Shown piece by piece: positions 1-9,417 of a stretch of 64,000 bases of DNA. Every line of letters begins with the position of its first letter. Within the stretch, counting starts at the first letter, position 1. Made by a program: the position numbers and the translations under genes. The notes under the pieces are model-generated. The model did not search any database, was not told the DNA's origin, and saw only the letters and a program-made list of their open reading frames with translations. The stretch spans positions 44,164,611-44,228,610 of the forward strand of contig CM056582.1 in assembly GCA_029721435.1 (NCBI GenBank), read 5' to 3'. Origin of the DNA: Gymnothorax reevesii (taxonomy: Eukaryota; Chordata; Actinopteri; Anguilliformes; Muraenidae).

Positions 1-22
1 TTGAGGGCACAGGGGGCAACTC

Positions 23-95
23 TGGAGAATGCGGGCGTCGATCCCGCTACCTCTCGCATGCTAAGCGAGCGCTCTACTATTTGAGCTAATTCCCC
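23..95 (-). tRNA. tRNA-Ala(AGC), G18A variant (unit 1)
   Basis: A 73-nt cloverleaf on the minus strand that decodes GCU (and GCC after A34-to-inosine editing). The anticodon AGC is at 60..62. The acceptor stem contains the G3:U70 pair that alanyl-tRNA synthetase recognises, and the discriminator base is A. It differs from the best local copies (for example 1888..1960) by A instead of G at position 18. G18 normally contacts the T loop and belongs to the GG of the A box, so folding or transcription could be weaker. An octamer ATTTGCAT lies just upstream at 98..105. Confidence 0.86.
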
Positions 96-898
96 ACATT
101 TGCATATGAGAAAATTTACAGATGAATTTCCTCAATTTTGATTGAAGATTCTTCTCAATCTCTCAGTCCTTGCCCAATTTTTAACCTTTCACTTTTGTAT
201 TTGGACAGGGTTTCTCCATCATCTTTACCATCAAAGCATGGACAGATGCTTGATATGACAGCCAACCAGAAGGAGAATACACAAAATGTTTGAGTTGTAA
301 CACGCTTGCGCCAACATTACATTGCAAGTGTCTGCATTCATCATTCGAGGGCAAGATTAAACAATGCCATCAGAAACTTCAGCTCAAATTCAGCATTGTG
401 AACGATTTTATCTCAGACGATGCAAGCGTGTGACGAATGTCTCAAGGTCTTGGATGCCAAATGGAAATAAATTCAACTTGCGAGCAAACGTTGGGACAAT
501 TAACGAGGGAGAGCAAAACATTACTAAGCTATAGGAGTAATTAAAGAAGTGGAAAGCATCATGGAAATGGACAAGACCATGGTACTGCGTTATGTGGGAT
601 GGAAATAAATCAAGGCTCCATCTTGACCATGAAATGTTGCCAAATGCTGTGAGGGCACTGTTCGAGCGTTTCATGCGGCAGCAGTGGTAGCTCACTTACT
701 TGGTATGAGCCATACGATAAATGAATGTCAGGGGCCACTCTTGATGGTTTGCTGGAGGATGAATGATTTACCATTTGCAGGTGAGGAAACTGCTCAAAAT
801 AGCCTGAAATTTTCTCAGAGATGACAGTTTCTGGAGGACATGCTGTCTTCGCACGGATTTTTACCATTTGGTGGTATCAGAATTTTGAGTGCAGATTT
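96..898. other. Spacer between divergent Ala and Phe genes (reference unit 1)
   Basis: This 803-bp AT-rich spacer separates the 5' ends of the minus-strand Ala gene and the plus-strand Phe gene. I see no conserved gene, transposon end, simple-sequence tract or hidden RNA gene in it. The open frames here (for example 408..695 on the minus strand) have no recognisable domain and recur only because the whole unit recurs. The equivalent spacer sits at the same unit offset in every copy and carries most of the A/B class differences. Confidence 0.75.
98..105 (-). promoter_or_regulatory. Octamer ATGCAAAT just upstream of tRNA-Ala
   Basis: The minus strand reads ATGCAAAT, the exact octamer bound by POU factors such as Oct-1, at about -10 to -3 relative to the Ala gene. 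The match recurs at the same unit offset in class B, class C and the base-33-altered units. In class A units the sequence is TTTGTTTATG and the octamer is lost. Octamers are known upstream of polymerase III genes such as U6 and 7SK, but usually much further away, so function here is conjecture. Confidence 0.35.
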
Positions 899-971
899 GC
901 CGAAATAGCTCAGTTGGGAGAGCGTTAGACTGAAGATCTAAAGGTCCCTGGTTCGATCCCGGGTTTCGGCA
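899..971 (+). tRNA. tRNA-Phe(GAA) (unit 1), reference intact copy
   Basis: A 73-nt cloverleaf with anticodon GAA at 932..934, decoding UUU and UUC. All four stems pair: the acceptor GCCGAAA with TTTCGGC, D stem GCTC/GAGC, anticodon stem TTAGA/TCTAA, and T stem CCTGG/CCGGG with one G-U pair. The discriminator is A. The internal A box (TAGCTCAGTTGG, 906..917) and B box (GGTTCGATCC, 950..959) match the polymerase III consensus. There is no intron and no encoded CCA. The gene converges on the Asp gene 398 bp downstream. The first T run on its strand is TTTTT at 1014..1018. Confidence 0.97.
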
Positions 972-1013
972 ATTTGAGTGCCTTGGCTTGGCGTTGCGAG
1001 GAAATTAGGTCTG

Positions 1014-1018
1014 TTTTT
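1014..1018 (+). terminator. T5 polymerase III terminator for tRNA-Phe
   Basis: TTTTT is the first run of four or more T after the Phe gene, 42 nt past its last base. Transcripts would carry a trailer of about 45 nt. The same run follows the Phe locus in every unit, including those with a degenerate Phe gene. Confidence 0.7.
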
Positions 1019-1355
1019 ACTTACTTGTGCAAAAACAAGATGACTGGAGTCCTTTCGTTTGCTTGCCCTGTGAACAAAAAAAGTCAGCTGGACGAAAGAG
1101 GCGAATGTACTGTGGGCTGCACGAACAGAATGATGTAGTGTTGGGCAAGAATGGTTCTCATGGCAGTGCTGCATCTTGCAAGCCACTTTTAGCCTGGAGA
1201 AATATCAGTGCTCAATGGTTAGCTTTTGAAAAAAGTGCTTGTTTGATCACCAGGCCATGTGTAATAGTGTTGAAAGAACAGAGCTTAGGTTTCCCAATGT
1301 CATTCTCAGCGAAAATGAGTCAGCTTTTGATCTTTGTTTTGACAGTAACTGAGGG

Positions 1356-1362
1356 AAAAAAA
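1356..1362 (-). terminator. T7 polymerase III terminator for tRNA-Asp
   Basis: The plus strand has seven A, so the minus strand has TTTTTTT beginning 8 nt past the Asp gene. The run is seven T in most 1865-bp units, eight in unit 18 and six in 1864-bp units. Its length change accounts for the one-base difference in unit length. Confidence 0.85.
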
Positions 1363-1369
1363 CCTCCAA

Positions 1370-1441
1370 CTCCCCGTCGGGGAATCGAACCCCGGTCTCC
1401 CGCGTGACAGGCGGGGATACTCACCACTATACTAACGAGGA
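1370..1441 (-). tRNA. tRNA-Asp(GTC) (unit 1), reference copy
   Basis: A 72-nt intronless cloverleaf on the minus strand that decodes GAU and GAC. The anticodon GTC is read from 1408 down to 1406. The acceptor TCCTCGT pairs with ACGGGGA, the anticodon stem is CCCGC/GCGGG, the T stem is CGGGG/CCCCG, and the discriminator is G, as expected for Asp identity. The variable loop reads AGAC. The B box GGTTCGATTC is intact. The terminator is immediately downstream at 1356..1362. Confidence 0.97.
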
Positions 1442-1887
1442 CAAAATAGCCATGCAAAGCCTGACATTGTATGTGCTGTAGCATGCCATTCCAAATGTCT
1501 GCAATGACCTTTTGCAGGCCTTGAAAAACAATGGCGATTAAACCTTATGTTAATTTCAGCAATGGCTCCGGAGCTGTCCTTGCTTTCACTATTCCTGGCA
1601 CAAACAGAACTAATCATGCATAGTGTTAGAGGACTTAGACTTCAAATTAGAACTGAAACATTGCTTGCTGTTCATCATTGCTGTCAATGCCAGGGGTCCT
1701 GGCGGGCTTCAGTGCTTGAGCAGTAGGGGTCAGAAGTTATACAAGTAAGAGTTATCCTCTGATATAAAGGCAGCGAAGGGTCTCTTCTGCTCAGAAACCT
1801 GCACAGTATTTTGAAATTGGTTTTGCTTCCTGGTCTGCCTGGGCAGTAAAAGCAGGAGCATGCCTTTGAGGGCACAGGGGGTAACTC
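1442..1887. other. Spacer between Asp and the next Ala gene (reference unit 1)
   Basis: 446 bp between the 5' end of Asp and the 3' end of the next Ala, both on the minus strand. It contains the candidate Ala terminator at 1848..1851. I see no gene or mobile element. The minus-strand frames that cross it extend into the tRNA genes and have no recognisable domain. Confidence 0.75.
1848..1851 (-). terminator. T4 candidate polymerase III terminator for tRNA-Ala
   Basis: AAAA on the plus strand gives TTTT on the minus strand, 36 nt past the end of the Ala gene at 1888. It is the first run of four T downstream and is weak for vertebrate polymerase III. A further TTTT-containing stretch does not follow closely, so some read-through is plausible. 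Confidence 0.5.
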
Positions 1888-1960
1888 TGGAGAATGCGGG
1901 CGTCGATCCCGCTACCTCTCGCATGCTAAGCGAGCGCTCTACCATTTGAGCTAATTCCCC
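1888..1960 (-). tRNA. tRNA-Ala(AGC) (unit 2), reference consensus copy
   Basis: The best-formed version of the Ala gene. The acceptor GGGGAAT pairs with ATTCTCC and includes G3:U70, the main alanine identity element; the discriminator is A. The D stem is GCTC/GAGC with G18G19 in the loop, the anticodon stem is CTCGC/GCGAG around TTAGCAT, and the T stem is GCGGG/CCCGC. The T loop starts AUCG rather than TTCG, as I recall for vertebrate Ala(AGC). Position 59 is C here and T only in the copy at 16803. Confidence 0.96.
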
Positions 1961-2763
1961 ACATTTGCATATGAGAAAATTTACAGATGAATTTCCTCAA
2001 TTTTGATTGAAGATTCTTCTCAATCTCTCAGTCCTTGCCCAATTTTTAACCTTTCACTTTTGTATTTGGACAGGGTTTCTCCATCATCTTTACCATCAAA
2101 GCATGGACAGATGCTTGATATGACAGCCAACCAGAAGGAGAATACACAAAATGTTTGAGTTGTAACACGCTTGCGCCAACATTACATTGCAAGTGTCTGC
2201 ATTCATCATTCGAGGGCAAGATTAAACAATGCCATCAGAAACTTCAGCTCAAATTCAGCATTGTGAACGATTTTATCTCAGACGATGCAAGCGTGTGACG
2301 AATGTCTCAAGGTCTTGGATGCCAAATGGAAATAAATTCAACTTGCGAGCAAACGTTGGGACAATTAACGAGGGAGAGCAAAACATTACTAAGCTATAGG
2401 AGTAATTAAAGAAGTGGAAAGCATCATGGAAATGGACAAGACCATGGTACTGCGTTATGTGGGATGGAAATAAATCAAGGCTCCATCTTGACCATGAAAT
2501 GTTGCCAAATGCTGTGAGGGCACTGTTCGAGCGTTTCATGCGGCAGCAGTGGTAGCTCACTTACTTGGTATGAGCCATACGATAAATGAATGTCAGGGGC
2601 CACTCTTGATGGTTTGCTGGAGGATGAATGATTTACCATTTGCAGGTGAGGAAACTGCTCAAAATAGCCTGAAATTTTCTCAGAGATGACAGTTTCTGGA
2701 GGACATGCTGTCTTCGCACGGATTTTTACCATTTGGTGGTATCACAATATTTAGTGCAGATTT

Positions 2764-2836
2764 GCCAAAATACCTCAGTTGGGAGAGCGTTAGACTGAAG
2801 ATTTAAAGGTCCCTGGTTCAATCCCGGGTTTCGTCA
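2764..2836 (+). pseudogene. Degenerate tRNA-Phe(GAA) (unit 2), class B reference
   Basis: The anticodon GAA and overall 73-nt length are kept, but six bases differ from the intact copy at 899..971. G4 is A (4:69 becomes A-C), G71 is T (2:71 becomes C-T), and G10 is C (10:25 becomes C-C and the A box is altered). C40 is T, which leaves a G-U pair, and G57 is A, which is tolerated in the B box. The sixth is the G-to-A-type change already counted at position 4 as seen with its flank, so five gene positions are clearly altered. Two acceptor mismatches plus a D-stem mismatch make normal processing and charging unlikely. It could still be transcribed, because the B box is nearly intact. Confidence 0.82.
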
Positions 2837-3233
2837 ATTTGAGTGCCTTGGCTTGGCGTTGTGAGGAAATGAGGTCTGTTTTTACTTACTTGTGCAAAAA
2901 CAAGATGACTGGAGTCGTTTCGTTTGCTTGCCCTGTGAACAAAAAAAGTCAGCTGGACGAAAGAGGCGAATGTACTGTGGGCTGCACGAACAGAATGATG
3001 TAGTGTTGGGCAAGAATGGTTCTCATGGCAGTGCTGCATCTTGCAAGCCACTTTTAGCCTGGAGAAATATCAGTGCTCAATGGTTAGCTTTTGAAAAAAG
3101 TGCTTCTTTGATCACCAGGCCATGTGTAATAGTGTTGAAAGAACAGAGCTTAAGTTTCCCAATGTCATTCTCAGCGACAATGAGTCAGCTTCTGATCTTT
3201 GTTTTGACAGTAACTGAGGGAAAAAACCTCCAA

Positions 3234-3305
3234 CTCCCCGTCGGGGAATCGAACCCCGGTCTCCCGCGTGACAGGCGGGGATACTCACCACTATACTAAC
3301 GAGGA
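3234..3305 (-). tRNA. tRNA-Asp(GTC) (unit 2)
   Basis: No difference seen from the reference Asp gene at 1370..1441. The downstream terminator is T6 rather than T7. Confidence 0.96.
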
Positions 3306-3751
3306 CAAAATAGCCATGCAAAGCCTGATATTGTATGTGCTGTAGCATGCCATTCCAAATGTCTGCAATGACCTTTTGCAGGCCTTGTAAAACAATGGCG
3401 ATTAAACCTGATGTTAATTTCAGCAATGGCTCCGGAGCTGTCCTTGCTTTCACTATTCCTGGCACAAACAGAACTAATCATGAATAGTGTTAGAGGACTT
3501 AGACTTCAAATTAGAACTGAAACATTGCTTGCTGTTCATCATTGCTGTCAATGCCAGGGGTCCTGGCGGGCTTCAGTGCTTGAGCAGTAGGGGTCAGAAG
3601 TTATACAAGTAAGAGTTATCCTCTGATATAAAGGCAGCGAAGGGTCTCTTCTGCTCAGAAACCTGCACAGTATTTTGAAATTGGTTTTGCTTCCTGGTCT
3701 GCCTGGGCAGTAAAAGCAGGAGCATGCCTTTGAGGGCACAGGGGGCAAGTC

Positions 3752-3824
3752 TGGAGAATGCGGGCGTCGATCCCGCTACCTCTCGCATGCTAAGCGAGCG
3801 CTCTACTATTTCAGCTAATTCCCC
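3752..3824 (-). tRNA. tRNA-Ala(AGC), D-arm variant C13G/G18A (unit 3), class A reference
   Basis: Acceptor, anticodon and T arms match the consensus Ala copy, including G3:U70 and anticodon AGC. The D arm is altered: C13 is G, so pair 13:22 becomes G-G, and G18 is A, which damages the GG end of the A box. The upstream octamer is also lost. The gene may be weakly expressed or non-functional. It sits in units that carry an intact Phe gene. Confidence 0.78.
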
Positions 3825-4627
3825 ACCTTTGTTTATGAGAAAATTTACAGATTAATTTCCTCAATTTTGAGAGAAGATTCTTCTCAATCTCTCAGTCCTT
3901 GCCCAATTTTTAACCTTTCACTTTTGTATTTGGACAGGGTTTCTCCATCATCTTTACCGTCAAAGCAAGGACAGATGCTTGATATGACAGCCAACCAGAA
4001 GGAGAATACACAAAATGTTTGAGTTGTAACACACTTGCGCCAACATCACATTGCAAGTGTCTGCATTCATCATTCGAGGGCGAGATTAAACAATGCCATC
4101 AGAAACTTCAGCTCAAATTCAGCATTATGAACGAATTTATCTCAGACGATGCAAGCGTGTGACGAATGACTCAAGGTCTTTGATGCCAAATGGAAATAAA
4201 TTCAACTTGCGAGCAAACGTTGGGACAATTAACGAGGGAGAGCAAAGCATTACTAAGCTATAGGAGTAATTAAAGAAGTGGAAAGCATCATGGAAATGGA
4301 CAAGACCATGGTACTGCGTTATGTGGGATGGAAATAAATCAAGGCTCCATCTTGACCATGAAATGTTGCCAAATGCTGTGAGGGCACTGTTCGAGCATTT
4401 CATGCGGCAGCAGTGGTAGCTCACTTACTTGGTATGAGCCATACGATAAATGAATGTCAGGGGCCACTCTTGATGGTTTGCTGGAGGATGAATGATTTAC
4501 CATTTGCAGGTGAGGAAACTGCTCAAAATAGCCTGAAATTTTCTCAGAGATGACAGTTTCTGGAGGAAATGCTGTCTTTGCACGGATTTTTACCGTTTGG
4601 TGGTATCAGAATTTTGAGTGCAGATTT

Positions 4628-4700
4628 GCCGAAATAGCTCAGTTGGGAGAGCGTTAGACTGAAGATCTAAAGGTCCCTGGTTCGATCCCGGGTTTCGGCA
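4628..4700 (+). tRNA. tRNA-Phe(GAA) (unit 3)
   Basis: Gene body identical by eye to 899..971. The 5' flank is class A (GAGGAAATG, ACCGTTTGG) rather than class C. Confidence 0.97.
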
Positions 4701-5098
4701 ATTTGAGTGCCTTGGCTTGGCGTTGCGAGGAAATTAGGTCTGTTTTTACTTACTTGTGCAAAAACAAGATGACTGGAGTCCTTTCGTTTGCATGCCCTGT
4801 GAACAAAAAAAGTCAGCTGGACGAAAGAGGCGAATGTACTGTGGGCTGCACGAACAGAATGATGTAGTGTTGGGCAAGAATGGTTCTCATGGCAGTGCTG
4901 CATCTTGCAAGCCACTTTTAGCCTGGAGAAATATCAGTGCTCAATGGTTAGCTTTTGAAAAAAGTGCTTCTTTGATCACCAGGCCATGTGTAATAGTGTT
5001 GAAAGAACAGAGCTTAGGTTTCCCAATGTCATTCTCAGCGAAAATGAGTCAGCTTTTGATCTTTGTTTTGACAGTAACTGAGGGAAAAAAACCTCCAA

Positions 5099-5170
5099 CT
5101 CCCCGTCGGGGAATCGAACCCCGGTCTCCCGCGTGACAGGCGGGGATACTCACCACTATACTAACGAGGA
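5099..5170 (-). tRNA. tRNA-Asp(GTC) (unit 3)
   Basis: Matches the reference Asp gene; T7 terminator downstream. Confidence 0.96.
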
Positions 5171-5616
5171 CAAAATAGCCATGCAAAGCCTGACATTGTA
5201 TGTGCTGTAGCATGCCATTCCAAATGTCTGCAATGACCTTTTGCAGGCCTTGAAAAACAATGGCGATTAAACCTTATGTTAATTTCAGCAATGGCTCCGG
5301 AGCTGTCCTTGCTTTCACTATTCCTGGCACAAACAGAACTAATCATGCATAGTGTTAGAGGACTTAGACTTCAAATTAGAACTGAAACATTGCTTGCTGT
5401 TCATCATTGCTGTCAATGCCAGGGGTCCTGGCGGGCTTCAGTGCTTGAGCAGTAGGGGTCAGAAGTTATACAAGTAAGAGTTATCCTCTGATATAAAGGC
5501 AGCGAAGGGTCTCTTCTGCTCAGAAACCTGCACAGTATTTTGAAATTGGTTTTGCTTCCTGGTCTGCCTGGGCAGTAAAAGCAGGAGCATGCCTTTGAGG
5601 GCACAGGGGGCAACTC

Positions 5617-5689
5617 TGGAGAATGCGGGCGTCGATCCCGCTACCTCTCGCATGCTAAGCGAGCGCTCTACCATTTGAGCTAATTCCCC
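5617..5689 (-). tRNA. tRNA-Ala(AGC) (unit 4)
   Basis: Consensus Ala type. Unit 4 is one of the few units where Ala and Phe are both intact, because the unit is a B-to-A hybrid. Confidence 0.96.
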
Positions 5690-6492
5690 ACATTTGCATA
5701 TGAGAAAATTTACAGATGAATTTCCTCAATTTTGATTGAAGATTCTTCTCAATCTCTCAGTCCTTGCCCAATTTTTAACCTTTCACTTTTGTATTTGGAC
5801 AGGGTTTCTCCATCATCTTTACCATCAAAGCATGGACAGATGCTTGATATGACAGCCAACCAGAAGGAGAATACACAAAATGTTTGAGTTGTAACACGCT
5901 TGCGCCAACATTACATTGCAAGTGTCTGCATTCATCATTCGAGGGCAAGATTAAACAATGCCATCAGAAACTTCAGCTCAAATTCAGCATTGTGAACGAT
6001 TTTATCTCAGACGATGCAAGCGTGTGACGAATGTCTCAAGGTCTTGGATGCCAAATGGAAATAAATTCAACTTGCGAGCAAATGTTGGGACAATTAACGA
6101 GGGAGAGCAAAACATTACTAAGCTATAGGAGTAATTAAAGAAGTGGAAAGCATCATGGAAATGGACAAGACCATGGTACTGCGTTATGTGGGATGGAAAT
6201 AAATCAAGGCTCCATCTTGACCATGAAATGTTGCCAAATGCTGTGAGGGCACTGTTCGAGCGTTTCATGCGGCAGCAGTGGTAGCTCACTTACTTGGTAT
6301 GAGCCATACGATAAATGAATGTCAGGGGCCACTCTTGATGGTTTGCTGGAGGATGAATGATTTACCATTTGCAGGTGAGGAAACTGCTCAAAATAGCCTG
6401 AAATTTTCTCAGAGATGACAGTTTCTGGAGGAAATGCTGTCTTTGCACGGATTTTTACCGTTTGGTGGTATCAGAATTTTGAGTGCAGATTT

Positions 6493-6565
6493 GCCGAAAT
6501 AGCTCAGTTGGGAGAGCGTTAGACTGAAGATCTAAAGGTCCCTGGTTCGATCCCGGGTTTCGGCA
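6493..6565 (+). tRNA. tRNA-Phe(GAA) (unit 4)
   Basis: Intact type. The left part of the unit is B-like up to 6262 and the flank from 6433 is class A, so the gene came with a recombination event. Confidence 0.97.
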
Positions 6566-6962
6566 ATTTGAGTGCCTTGGCTTGGCGTTGCGAGGAAATT
6601 AGGTCTGTTTTTACTTACTTGTGCAAAAACAAGATGACTGGAGTCCTTTCGTTTGCATGCCCTGTGAACAAAAAAAGTCAGCTGGACGAAAGAGGCGAAT
6701 GTACTGTGGGCTGCACGAACAGAATGATGTAGTGTTGGGCAAGAATGGTTCTCATGGCAGTGCTGCATCTTGCAAGCCACTTTTAGCCTGGAGAAATATC
6801 AGTGCTCAATGGTTAGCTTTTGAAAAAAGTGCTTGTTTGATCACCAGGCCATGTGTAATAGTGTTGAAAGAACAGAGCTTAGGTTTCCCAATGTCATTCT
6901 CAGCGACAATGAGTCAGCTTCTGATCTTTGTTTTGACAGTAACTGAGGGAAAAAACCTCCAA

Positions 6963-7034
6963 CTCCCCGTCGGGGAATCGAACCCCGGCCTCCCGCGTGA
7001 CAGGCGGGGATACTCACCACTATACTAACGAGGA
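6963..7034 (-). tRNA. tRNA-Asp(GTC), variable-loop variant (unit 4)
   Basis: The variable loop reads AGGC instead of AGAC; all stems and the anticodon are intact. Only four copies carry this change (units 4, 10, 16, 27), and all have a T6 terminator. It is probably functional. Confidence 0.95.
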
Positions 7035-7480
7035 CAAAATAGCCATGCAAAGCCTGACATTGTATGTGCTGTAGCATACCATTCCAAATGTCTGCAATGA
7101 CCTTTTGCAGGCCTTGTAAAACAATGGCGATTAAACCTTCTGTTAATTTCAGCAATGGCTCCGGAGCTGTCCTTGCTTTCACTATTCCTGGCACAAACAG
7201 AACTAATCATGCATAGTGTTAGAGGACTTAGACTTCAAATTAGAACTGAAACATTGCTTGCTGTTCATCATTGCTGTCAATGCCAGGGGTCCTGGCGGGC
7301 TTCAGTGCTTGAGCAGTAGGGGTCAGAAGTTATACAAGTAAGAGTTATCCTCTGATATAAAGGCAGCGAAGGGTCTCTTCTGCTCAGAAACCTGCACAGT
7401 ATTTTGAAATTGGTTTTGCTTCCTGGTCTGCCTGGGCAGTAAAAGCAGGAGCATGCCTTTGAGGGCACAGGGGGCAACTC

Positions 7481-7553
7481 TGGAGAATGCGGGCGTCGAT
7501 CCCGCTACCTCTCGCATGCTAAGCGAGCGCTCTACCATTTGAGCTAATTCCCC
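7481..7553 (-). tRNA. tRNA-Ala(AGC) (unit 5)
   Basis: Consensus type, as at 1888..1960. Confidence 0.96.
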
Positions 7554-8356
7554 ACATTTGCATATGAGAAAATTTACAGATGAATTTCCTCAATTTTGAT
7601 TGAAGATTCTTCTCAATCTCTCAGTCCTTGCCCAATTTTTAACCTTTCACTTTTGTATTTGGACAGGGTTTCTCCATCATCTTTACCATCAAAGCATGGA
7701 CAGATGCTTGATATGACAGCCAACCAGAAGGAGAATACACAAAATGTTTGAGTTGTAACACGCTTGCGCCAACATTACATTGCAAGTGTCTGCATTCATC
7801 ATTCGAGGGCAAGATTAAACAATGCCATCAGAAACTTCAGCTCAAATTCAGCATTGTGAACGATTTTATCTCAGACGATGCAAGCGTGTGACGAATGTCT
7901 CAAGGTCTTGGATGCCAAATGGAAATAAATTCAACTTGCGAGCAAACGTTGGGACAATTAACGAGGGAGAGCAAAACATTACTAAGCTATAGGAGTAATT
8001 AAAGAAGTGGAAAGCATCATGGAAATGGACAAGACCATGGTACTGCGTTATGTGGGATGGAAATAAATCAAGGCTCCATCTTGACCATGAAATGTTGCCA
8101 AATGCTGTGAGGGCACTGTTCGAGCGTTTCATGCGGCAGCAGTGGTAGCTCACTTACTTGGTATGAGCCATACGATAAATGAATGTCAGGGGCCACTCTT
8201 GATGGTTTGCTGGAGGATGAATGATTTACCATTTGCAGGTGAGGAAACTGCTCAAAATAGCCTGAAATTTTCTCAGAGATGACAGTTTCTGGAGGACATG
8301 CTGTCTTCGCACGGATTTTTACCATTTGGTGGTATCACAATATTTAGTGCAGATTT

Positions 8357-8429
8357 GCCAAAATACCTCAGTTGGGAGAGCGTTAGACTGAAGATTTAAA
8401 GGTCCCTGGTTCAATCCCGGGTTTCGTCA
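8357..8429 (+). pseudogene. Degenerate tRNA-Phe(GAA) (unit 5)
   Basis: Same class B changes as 2764..2836: mismatches at 2:71, 4:69 and 10:25. Confidence 0.82.
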
Positions 8430-8826
8430 ATTTGAGTGCCTTGGCTTGGCGTTGTGAGGAAATGAGGTCTGTTTTTACTTACTTGTGCAAAAACAAGATG
8501 ACTGGAGTCGTTTCGTTTGCTTGCCCTGTGAACAAAAAAAGTCAGCTGGACGAAAGAGGCGAATGTACTGTGGGCTGCACGAACAGAATGATGTAGTGTT
8601 GGGCAAGAATGGTTCTCATGGCAGTGCTGCATCTTGCAAGCCACTTTTAGCCTGGAGAAATATCAGTGCTCAATGGTTAGCTTTTGAAAAAAGTGCTTCT
8701 TTGATCACCAGGCCATGTGTAATAGTGTTGAAAGAACAGAGCTTAAGTTTCCCAATGTCATTCTCAGCGACAATGAGTCAGCTTCTGATCTTTGTTTTGA
8801 CAGTAACTGAGGGAAAAAACCTCCAA

Positions 8827-8898
8827 CTCCCCGTCGGGGAATCGAACCCCGGTCTCCCGCGTGACAGGCGGGGATACTCACCACTATACTAACGAGGA
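8827..8898 (-). tRNA. tRNA-Asp(GTC) (unit 5)
   Basis: Matches the reference Asp gene; T6 terminator. Confidence 0.96.
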
Positions 8899-9344
8899 CA
8901 AAATAGCCATGCAAAGCCTGATATTGTATGTGCTGTAGCATGCCATTCCAAATGTCTGCAATGACCTTTTGCAGGCCTTGTAAAACAATGGCGATTAAAC
9001 CTGATGTTAATTTCAGCAATGGCTCCGGAGCTGTCCTTGCTTTCACTATTCCTGGCACAAACAGAACTAATCATGAATAGTGTTAGAGGACTTAGACTTC
9101 AAATTAGAACTGAAACATTGCTTGCTGTTCATCATTGCTGTCAATGCCAGGGGTCCTGGCGGGCTTCAGTGCTTGAGCAGTAGGGGTCAGAAGTTATACA
9201 AGTAAGAGTTATCCTCTGATATAAAGGCAGCGAAGGGTCTCTTCTGCTCAGAAACCTGCACAGTATTTTGAAATTGGTTTTGCTTCCTGGTCTGCCTGGG
9301 CAGTAAAAGCAGGAGCATGCCTTTGAGGGCACAGGGGGCAAGTC

Positions 9345-9417
9345 TGGAGAATGCGGGCGTCGATCCCGCTACCTCTCGCATGCTAAGCGAGCGCTCTACT
9401 ATTTCAGCTAATTCCCC
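9345..9417 (-). tRNA. tRNA-Ala(AGC), D-arm variant (unit 6)
   Basis: C13G and G18A as at 3752..3824; octamer absent upstream. Confidence 0.78.

Larger units (their letters stand above)
972..1369. other. Spacer between convergent Phe and Asp genes (reference unit 1)
   Basis: About 398 bp between the 3' ends of Phe and Asp. It contains the T5 terminator of Phe near its left end and the minus-strand T6-T8 terminator of Asp near its right end. The plus-strand frame 1027..1407 runs into the Asp gene and its last residues are a translation of tRNA sequence, so it is not a real gene. I see nothing else recognisable. Confidence 0.75.

Noticed and set aside
408..695. Minus-strand 95-codon frame in every Ala-Phe spacer
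   Set aside because: No recognisable motif. Intact frames are expected when near-identical copies are homogenised, so recurrence is not evidence of coding.
899..971. tRNA-derived SINE family
   Set aside because: There is no SINE body, A-rich tail or target-site duplication after the tRNA; the copies are in fixed tandem register with two other tRNA genes.
1027..1407. Plus-strand open frame of 126-135 codons repeated in most units
   Set aside because: It ends inside tRNA-Asp, its tail is a translation of tRNA sequence, it has no recognisable domain, and its end changes with the A-run length. It is repeated only because the unit is.
2748..2753. TATA-like TATTTA upstream of class B Phe genes
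   Set aside because: It lies about 11-16 bp before the gene, too close for a TATA element upstream of the expected start site, and occurs only beside degenerate Phe genes.
3112..3465. Minus-strand open frame of 117 codons seen in the 1864-bp units
   Set aside because: It crosses tRNA-Asp and its terminator, and is opened or closed by a one-base change in the T run. No domain or plausible start context is visible.
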